Source: Symbiodinium natans (taxonomy: Eukaryota > Sar > Dinophyceae > Suessiales > Symbiodiniaceae). Taken from it: a DNA stretch of 64,000 nt. Below the pieces are notes generated by a model. It was given only the letters and a program-made list of their open reading frames with translations. It was not told the DNA's origin and searched no databases. The translations under genes and the position numbers were made by a program. The first letter of the stretch is position 1. Each line of letters opens with the position of its first letter. The DNA lies in assembly GCA_905221605.1 (NCBI GenBank), contig CAJNDS010002078.1:1-64000 (forward strand), written 5' to 3'. This document shows, piece after piece, positions 56,881 to 64,000 of this stretch.

Positions 56881-57010
56881 TTTTTTTGTACTTTTTTTTT
56901 TTGGGGGGGGGGGGGTGGGAGGGGGGGGGGGGGTGGGGGGGGGGGGGGGGGGTGGGGGGGGTGGGGGGGGTGGGGGGGTGGTGGGGGGTGGGGGGGGGGT
57001 GGGGGGGAGG
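56881..57010 (+). repeat. long poly-G tract after a poly-T stretch
   Basis: TTTTTTTTG-type sequence at 56880-56901, followed by about 110 bases that are almost all G with scattered single T. The length may be affected by assembly. Confidence 0.93.
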
Positions 57011-57049
57011 GGCTCCGCTTCTCTTGATGAAATTGGAGTTTTTCTCTGC

Positions 57050-57480
57050 AATTTCATAAGATTTTGGAAGGAAAACCAAGATTTCTTATGGTTGTGATCA
57101 GAATTTCATAAGAAAACGTACGTTTCTCGTGAATTTCACTGGAGTTTCATTGGGAAACGAGGATTTGTCAGGAATTGAATTAGATTCTAATAAGAAAACG
57201 TACGGCTTTCGTGAATGTACGTCTCTCGTGAATTTCAATAATTACCAAGAAAACGTACGTCTCTCGTGTATTTCAAGGGGGTTTCATAGGAAAACCCGGA
57301 TTTCTAATCAAAGAATTCAATGAAAAAGCTACGCCTCTTGTGACTTTTTAGTGGGGTTTCATAGGAAAAATAGCTGAGTTTGAGAGGCAATCATCGTTCC
57401 TCGTCAAAGGAAAACCAGGATTTCTCATGAATTTCATTAGAATTTACGAAGAACACGGAGTTTCAGATAAAAATCGAGCT
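57050..57480 (+). repeat. diverged ~50-bp repeats (GAAAACGTACGTCTCTCGTG type)
   Basis: At least six imperfect units share AAAACGTACG, CTCGTGAATTTCA and GTTTCATAGGAAAA blocks. No coding is seen. Confidence 0.75.
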
Positions 57481-57536
57481 TGCTGTAGTATATAGGGTCT
57501 ATTTGGAAAAAAAAAAAGCTGTTGTACTGTCCATAC

Positions 57537-57727
57537 CATATTTACTATATATACTATATATACTATGTATACTATGTATACTATGTATACTATGTATACT
57601 ATGTATACTATGTATACTATGTATACTATGTATACTATGTATACTATGTATACTATGTATACTATACATACTATACATACTATATGTCCTCTATATACTA
57701 CATATACTATATATACTATGTATAATA

Positions 57728-57763
<36 letters not shown>

Positions 57764-57900
57764 TGTATTGTATATACTGTATCTACCATATATACTATAC
57801 ATACTATAATATTATATATATATATATACATATACATTATACTATACATGCTATATATACTATGCATACTATATATCTATATTATACATATATATATACT
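57537..57900 (+). repeat. TATGTATAC and TATGTATG microsatellite block
   Basis: About twelve TATGTATAC nonamer units (57560-57665), then TATATA and GTAT runs. Confidence 0.93.
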
Positions 57901-57928
57901 TTTTCCTATATACACTATACAATATACA

Positions 57929-58485
57929 AGTTTCTTGGGCTTTGAAGCGCGCTCTGCACGGCTTAAAACAAAAAAAAGCGGGGGGGTTGGGGGGGGCGCA
58001 GCCCCCCCCATTTGCAAACACAATGCTCACACGATGCTTTTCAACTAGTTTCTTGGGCTTTGAAGCACGCTTGGTACGGCTGAAAAGAAGCGGGGGGGGC
58101 GGGGGGTTGGGGCACAGCCCCCATCTGCAAACACCCTGCTCACATGATGGGTTTCAACTAGTTTCTTGGGCTTCGGCTGAAAAAAAGCGGGGGGGTTGGG
58201 GGGGGCGCAGCCCCCCCCATTTGCAAACACAATGCTCACACGATGTTTTTCAACTAGTTTCTTGGGCTTTGAACGGCTTAAAAGAAGCGGGGGGGGGTTG
58301 GGGGGTCTGCGCCCCCCATTTGCAAACACCCTGCTCACATGATGGGTGTCAACAAGTTTCTTGGGCTTTGAAGCGCGCTCTGCACGGCTTAAAAAAAGCG
58401 GGGGGGGGTTGGGGGGGGGCAACCCCCCCCATTTGCAAACACAATGCTCATACGATGTTTTTCAACTAGTTCTGGGCTTTGAAGC
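57929..58485 (+). repeat. ~110-bp satellite with two alternating unit types
   Basis: Units begin at AGTTTCTTGGGCTT at 57929, 58047, 58160, 58256 and 58355, with a truncated sixth at 58468. Units 1, 3 and 5 end with ACAATGCTCA.ACGATG; units 2 and 4 end with CCCTGCTCACATGATGGG. Each contains a G-rich run, GGGTTGGGG, and a C-rich partner that can pair as a hairpin. Confidence 0.93.
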
Positions 58486-58486
58486 A

Positions 58487-58975
58487 CTATTCATATATTC
58501 ATATATTCATATATTCATATATTCATATATTCATATATTCATATATTCATATATTCATCTTTCATATTCATCATATATCAATATGCAATCTTCATATATT
58601 CATTTATTTCATATATTCAAGATTTCATGTCTATGCATATATTTCATATATCATATATTCATATAGGCAATTATTCATATATTATATATTCATATATTAT
58701 ATTCCTATATTCAATAGTCATTATATCATATATTCATATATTCTATATTAATATATTCATATATTCATATTTCATATATTCATATTCATCGGATATTCAT
58801 ATATTCATATATTCATATATTCATATATTCATATATTCATATATTCATATATTCATATATTCATATATTCATATATTCATATATTCATATATTCATATAT
58901 TCATATATTCATATATTCATATATTCATATATTCATATATTCATATATTCATATATTCATATATTAATGTATATT
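58487..58975 (+). repeat. ATTCATAT microsatellite
   Basis: Long runs of ATTCAT/ATATTCAT units, most regular at 58790-58965. The Ile/Phe/Tyr/Ser-only open frame is an artefact. Confidence 0.95.
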
Positions 58976-59099
58976 AATATACTAATATTAATATGTTAAT
59001 ATCATATTATACTGTATACATGTGTTTATCTTTGCAAAATTTACTTTACGTACTATAGGGTCAGGAGGCTCAGAGGCCCAGGAGGACCCGTGAAAGGGC

Positions 59100-59311
59100 G
59101 CCAGAGGACCGAGAGACCGCGGGCCGAAAAAGCACAGGACCAGCAGACCACGAGACCAGCAGACCGGGAAACCAGCCGACCAGGGGACCAGCAGACCAGG
59201 AGACCAGGGGACCAGGAGACCAGGAGACCAGCAGACCAGGGGACCACGGGACCAGGAGACCACCAAAAAAAAAAATACAAAAAAAAAAAAAAAAAAAAAA
59301 AAAACAAAAAA
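59100..59311 (+). repeat. GACCAGCAGACCAGG minisatellite and poly-A tract
   Basis: About fifteen short (9-11 bp) GACCAG-type units at 59105-59262, followed by a nearly pure A run at 59263-59311. Confidence 0.93.
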
Positions 59312-59611
59312 ATAGGCCCTCCATTTCCACCGAACCTTTTCTGCGGGATGTTCAGCCTTCAATCCTGACTGCAAAAGAACTTCAACTTTCAATCAACCCA
59401 AAACCATAAGCTCCGTGGGAGAATACTCTCTATGTATATGTGTATGTACCTACAACTACATACACACATACATACACATACCCATACCCATAGACGTGAA
59501 CATAAACAGAGGCATAAACCTACATACTTATACATACTAGACAGACAACTTGTACATACTACAGAGACAGATATGATGTTGAGCTGCACCCGCCGCACGT
59601 CTTAGAAAGCA

Positions 59612-59887
59612 CTAAGAGCAAGGTATGAATGTCGAGGCATCACAAACCGGATCAAGTTGGCTGACCTCACCAAAATGCTGACCGATGCTGACCGGAAGCG
59701 CGGCAATGACAGACTCTGCACCTGGTAATTCCACCTCCCGGCACCAGACGCTGAATCCTGCGCAACTCTCGGACGACTCAGGAAATTGCACGGCACCTGC
59801 AGCATGCCATGGCAAGCGACAGTCAAGTATTAGGCCGCCGGCGTAGCAATCGGGCAAGATGTCATCATCCCCCCTGGCAACATACAC
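59612..59887 (-). CDS. possible exon, unrecognised protein
   Basis: A minus-strand frame reads VARGDDDILPDCYAGGLILD then CREVELPGAESVIAALPVSI. Acidic, regular composition contrasts with the surrounding repeats. No motif or splice partner is recognised. Confidence 0.35.
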   Translation of the reverse strand: MYVARGDDDILPDCYAGGLILDCRLPWHAAGAVQFPESSESCAGFSVWCREVELPGAESVIAALPVSIGQHFGEVSQLDPVCDASTFIPCS

Positions 59888-59889
59888 TT

Positions 59890-61076
59890 TTGACAGAGTG
59901 TTGAACGGCTTGCAAGTTCAGCTGGAGTCCAGGCAGGCTGCGCTATAGGCTACAGCACCCAACATCCTCGCTGAAAGTCAAGCGAAACAGCGCCGGGCAC
60001 ACAGCTTGTCCGGAACGCGTGCTGGCAGCACGACCTTCCCAAGGCAGGCTCCCCCGCACGCCGCCCCGCACAAAGAGTTGCTGCAGTCTTGCCCGGTTGA
60101 TGCATGCTTAAGGCCGAAACCCCTTCGGCTCCACCTCCTGCGAAGAAGCTTCGTACCACGTGAATGAAAGTATTTGTGGATTCATTTCTGGCAAGCGCCT
60201 ATGAACATGCAAACGGAACGGCAGACAGAGACTTAGAGCTTCAATCGCGTCTGACTGCCGAAGATCATGCTAAACATTGCCAAACCAAAAAAAGGGCCTT
60301 GGGCCCGCAAGCGAATCGTGGCCGGAGGCCACACAACGCCTGCGCCACAACATGCAAACAACAAGGGTCAATTGCCTCAGACTCAAAATTTGAGCTGCGC
60401 AAAACTGGGATGCCGGCCAACTTGGTACGAATAGAAATGGAAAAGGCTGGTCTCCAAAACCTGTGGGGGGAATGTAAACCCTAACTCTCACAAGGCGTTC
60501 ACCTCGTGCTACGTTTTGTTGCCCGCGTCACACCGTCACACACCTCGTTTTGGCGAACAAACCGGCACTTGCTGCGAAGCGGAACCACCTGCGCGCAACG
60601 AGATGTTTTAGCAAGCCGGCTACTGTCGAAAGCACAAGGATTGAGACAGCTCCCCGTCGCACCAACACGTGGCCATCTTCCAGCACTTCCGGAGGCCCTC
60701 CTCATGGGATGTGTTCTCCAAGAAACTTCAATACACAAAACGAAAGAAAACTGCACGACACGACTTGGCACTTGCCCACTCGGATCTCTCTGATTTCCCT
60801 GTACATCGATAGGCCCCACAAGGCCCACAAGGCCCACGCCCAGTCGTAGGATGTTAGCCAAGTCAGGAAAACCATCAGGACCCAACCTTGAGCCACAGCC
60901 ACTCCGCTGGCATGTCGTTGAAACGGTTGTCTAGTGGCATCTACCGAGTCGTCATGCGCGAAAACATGTTCTAAGGAAACTGTCGGCAAAAACCACATTC
61001 CAAGGGGACGGCTTGCACAGACCTGTGCCGTTCTGAGACCTCCCAAGCGGTGCACTGCATGAATTTTATGGCCGCC

Positions 61077-61123
<47 letters not shown>

Positions 61124-61170
61124 CGTGCTCTGTTTCGTCTTGACTCTTGCTTGTGCACGAAACTATGCGA
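59890..61170. other. intergenic; poly-C tract near the 3' flank of the kinase-like gene
   Basis: No gene is recognised. A minus frame near 60790-60880 has a hydrophobic run (MVFLTWLTSYDWAWALWALW) with no other support. Poly-C lies at 61079-61120. Confidence 0.4.
61079..61120 (+). repeat. poly-C homopolymer (about 42 C)
   Basis: An uninterrupted C run. Its true length is uncertain in most assemblies. Confidence 0.95.
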
Positions 61171-61174
61171 TTGC

Positions 61175-62570
61175 CTAGTCCCTACTCCAATCCAAACACA
61201 CTATAGTTAACGCACCAACTCCAAGAAAGAAAACCACCAGCGGCCTATCCCGTGCAAGGACACAAACTTGTCCAGCTTTCCCCTGGCACCTCAGTGCGTC
61301 GGTTGCGGGCCCTAGACTTGCTGAAGTTGTTTGCGCGTGCCGGCTGTCTTGATTTCGGTGCCTTTTCCCTTCCTTCTGCGCATATGCATGTACCCCACGG
61401 GTAGTTCTGCATCCTCCCTCAAGGATTTGAGATGCACGAAACCTTCGTCCTTCAAGTGCTGTTGGGAGCAGGCCCACGGGCCTAGGCTCGGCGCTCCTAA
61501 GCGCCGGCGTGTCCAGGCTGAAACCGTCGCTGTTCGAGCAACGACGCAACGCAAGCTCGAGTGCAGAATGTGCGTTCTCTTCGGGCTTGCGCAACAACTC
61601 GGCACGAGCAGCTCCTATCACGCGTTGCGCGGCCCGCCTCTCCCCAATGATGTTTGCGTCGTTCATTATCAGCTCGAAACGATGCGGTGTCCGGATGTAG
61701 TCAAGAGACTGCGAGCGGCCCTCCATCAGGACGGACATGCCAGCTGCTTGCATTATCTGGGCTGCGTTCGCAGCAAAGTTCACTACCTCACCCTGGGTCT
61801 TCGCGGCCACAGTGGGGACGAAGCGTCCAATCTCTGGCTCTTTGAGCAGCGTGTTGGCTATTTCTGAGACCAGCACATCATCGTTACCCAATCCGCTAAC
61901 TTTGATGTCAAAGTCCTCCCGGAATTTCCCAAACTCCAGCCGTGACATCAGCATCTGGAGCAGCTCATGGGTCAGCTGTGCCCCAAGTTCTTTGTGGCTT
62001 TTCTGGCAGTGGTGCAGAGCCAGCAGTGTCAGGGCACGAAAGACGTTGCCATTGGACCAACGCGCAGACCTGGGTAGGACAGCCTGAAGATACTTGGCAA
62101 GGGTGCTCTTTCCGGTGCCGCTTCTGCCTTGCAGAACAAGTACACACCCACTCTCAGGAGCATCTCCAAGTTTGCGCCTGATTTCACCAGCAATGGCGCC
62201 TATTGACTTGCCTTCGGTCTGGATTCGGCAAACAGGTTCTACTTGCGGGCGTTCCTCCAGCACGCCCCTTGCCACCGCCTCAGCCACACCTGTGGCCAAT
62301 TTCTCTTGGTCCTCCTTGTCCCGGAGTAGGGCCGCCTCCGCCTCTGCGCGCGCGAGGAGCTGGAAGCCCGGCAAAGCCTTGCAAGGCGCCGTGCTGCGCG
62401 CGCAAAAGTGCCCTTTGCAAGTTGCTGTAGGTGCAAAGACTCAGAAAATTTGGTCAGTGTTCTCTTGCAATGCCAAGTTCCTGCAAAGAATCAATCACCA
62501 GGTTCGAAGTCTCATCGGAGCCTTCGACCAACAGTTCGGCGGTCAGGGCCTCAAACAATGCTGCTTTGAT
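61175..62570 (-). CDS. cytidylate-kinase-like P-loop protein (partial, at least two exons)
   Basis: CMP kinases phosphorylate CMP/dCMP with ATP. Exon 62570-62469 (IKAALFEALTAELLVEG...) joins in frame, by a GC...AG intron, to an exon that starts at 62377 and stays open to 61175. The long exon has a charged helical lead (ARAEAEAALLRDKEDQEKL), a Walker A loop GRSGTGKSTLAKYL, the substrate-side stretch SNGNVFRALT (compare the GxxYR of CMP kinases), and MEGRSQSLDYIRTP followed by ERRAAQRVI, matching the family's GRD and RAxRR segments. Typical bacterial enzymes are about 225 residues. Here an N-terminal extension of more than 100 residues is present. Sequence after about 61500 (past CSNSDGFSLDTPAL) loses regularity and is probably intron or 3' UTR, so the true end is unclear. 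The 5' exons are not found. Confidence 0.6.
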
Positions 62571-62579
62571 CTGGCAGTT

Positions 62580-64000
62580 TGATTCGGAATGAGGATCGGA
62601 AGCTCAATACGGCAGGAAAGGCGCCACAAGCCTTTCTATCACAATGATGGCAAAACCCCAGCAACAGCACCCAGGCCACCTTAGTCTGAGAGTTTGCTCG
62701 CAGCGTAGTCGAGGCATTTGCAACGCGCCGGCTGTGCCGAGGCCAACCTCAGAGAGTCTTGGAAGCAGGGACGCAACTGCCGCAAGAAGTATCACGAGGT
62801 CTTTGCGAACCCACATCAAGAGACATGGCTCAACATTTGGCTCAGCGGCTCGAAGCGTTCCAGTTCGACACGGGCACTGGGCGCCATCGTTCCGGGGGCG
62901 CCTCAGCGCAATCTCCGCATTCCGAATCCCGCCCCGCGCCCCCCACCCCCCCCCCCCCCCCCCCCCGCCACAAGAAAGAGGTATGCAGCGATATGCAAGC
63001 CCAATCTGTTGAAGAAATGGCACCTCGGAAAGACAGCAGCGGCCCCAGGAGCTGCAGCTGCCATGGATCTTCACCTGACACAACGCCACGAGACGCCAGG
63101 AGTCCCAAGGCCAAAGGCTATCTGCTGCTGACCGTATGCCTGCGTCATGCCTCAGAACCCTTGAAAAAACTACTCGGTTCCCTGATGCTGCAGACTGGCT
63201 GTATGCAGTGGTACGACAAGGTTGACTCGAAAGCTTTGCTGCCATGCAGCACGACCTACGGCAACCCGTCTCGGCAGCATTGCTGCGGCTCGCCAGATAT
63301 CCGAAATCAGCTATGATCCAAGCGATCGGCTCATAAGTCTACGATGTGTAGCATTCATCGGAACATGCTGGCTACGCGAAGTGTAGGCTACGAGCTGGTT
63401 TGAGATCTGGTCTGAAGCAAAACCGCGCTGGTCTGGGCCGGGGGTGGCGACGGGCATCTCAGCAGACTCTCCTTGTGCTCCCTTGTACTCCCTCTTGGCT
63501 CAGGACTTGCCGTTGCTTGGGATTCGTCCGACCGAGAACTCCACGTGAATGGAGGAGACGCCTCAGCTTGCAGCCAAGCCCTTCAACTGGAGCCCACGTG
63601 CTATAGAACCAGGAAGATATCCGAGACCTGTGGAAGTGCAGCTTCGCACTGGCGGAGGTGCGTAACATGCTCCCTTCGGTATGGCAGTTTTGCAACCCCT
63701 GTTATCTCGGGACGCGCGGGGTTCACCTGCAGGCGCTGGGTACCTTGATCCTTTTGATCATGCGAATTCGGCCTGAGCCTGCGCTTGAGACGAACTTCGA
63801 GCATTCTAGCGTGATCTACGAATCCTGCGTGCGAGAAGTGCTTCCCATCTTCCCGGGCTCACTTGGTAAAGCACAAACCCCCTCAGAGAAATCTTCCAAA
63901 TTTACCATGCGCAAGCCAGCTTCAGAGTACTTTTCAGCTGAGACTCACTTCAGCTGCAGGCTGCAGGCAGACACTTGGGGTGAGAACAGGTTCAATGGGA
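62580..64000. other. upstream flank of the kinase-like gene; no gene assigned
   Basis: It probably holds undetected 5' exons. A C-rich homopolymer (about 27 bases, mostly C) lies at 62939-62967. No motif is recognised in the remaining frames. Confidence 0.35.

Noticed and set aside
60888-60904. A CTTGAGCCA match to the reverse complement of the dinoflagellate spliced leader
   Set aside because: Only nine bases match before it diverges, a match expected about once by chance in this window, and no gene start lies next to it.
1-64000. tRNA, rRNA or CRISPR arrays
   Set aside because: No T-loop-type motif with a matching acceptor stem was found by eye, and all regular repeats are tandem without unique spacers. 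A covariance-model scan would be needed to exclude tRNAs fully.

Overview
The window is nuclear DNA of a dinoflagellate alga; the species cannot be named from the sequence. Four things point to this. (i) There is a plastid light-harvesting polyprotein with a secretory-type leader. (ii) Intron-rich genes use mainly GC or GA 5' splice sites with AG-G 3' junctions. (iii) Interstitial TTTAGGG-type telomeric repeats are present. (iv) Gene content is sparse among simple repeats and a DIRS-type retroelement. No tRNA, rRNA or CRISPR array was recognised.

Layout: 1-1776 has no recognisable gene. 1777-9458 is one whole tyrosine-recombinase retrotransposon (DIRS/PAT/Ngaro-like), read on the minus strand. 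It has split direct repeats and encodes ORF1, a gag-like protein, a reverse transcriptase, an RNase H interrupted by a methyltransferase-like domain, and a tyrosine recombinase. The pol part is broken by one stop codon and two frameshifts. 9459-18638 is mostly non-coding, with a large CATA-type microsatellite at 11.1-11.96 kb and a few weak exon candidates. 18.6-19.8 kb carries an unrecognised 257-codon reading frame. 21638-23771 is a complete 13-exon DPH5 gene (diphthamide synthesis). 24-31.9 kb has no recognised gene but holds a TA-rich microsatellite and a telomere-like patch. 31.97-32.7 kb encodes the C-terminal half of a GT61-type glycosyltransferase, 37.8-40.96 kb a GH13 alpha-amylase, and 42.8-43.9 kb a GT8-type glycosyltransferase. 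47316-48419 is a five-copy 230-bp tandem array. 51765-53177 is an intronless two-domain light-harvesting protein. 56.3-59.3 kb is a mosaic of microsatellites, a long poly-G tract and an alternating ~110-bp satellite. 61.2-62.6 kb encodes a cytidylate-kinase-like P-loop protein.

Every gene assigned with confidence, and the retroelement, lies on the minus strand. This fits the unidirectional gene arrays known in dinoflagellates. Three of the genes concern carbohydrate (GT61, alpha-amylase, GT8), but no operon-like relation is implied. Exon models were built by hand. Each join was chosen to keep the reading frame and family motif continuous across a G[C/A/T]...AG intron. The 13 DPH5 exons sum to exactly 819 nt (272 codons plus stop), which supports the method. 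Exons of other genes without a known family were probably missed.
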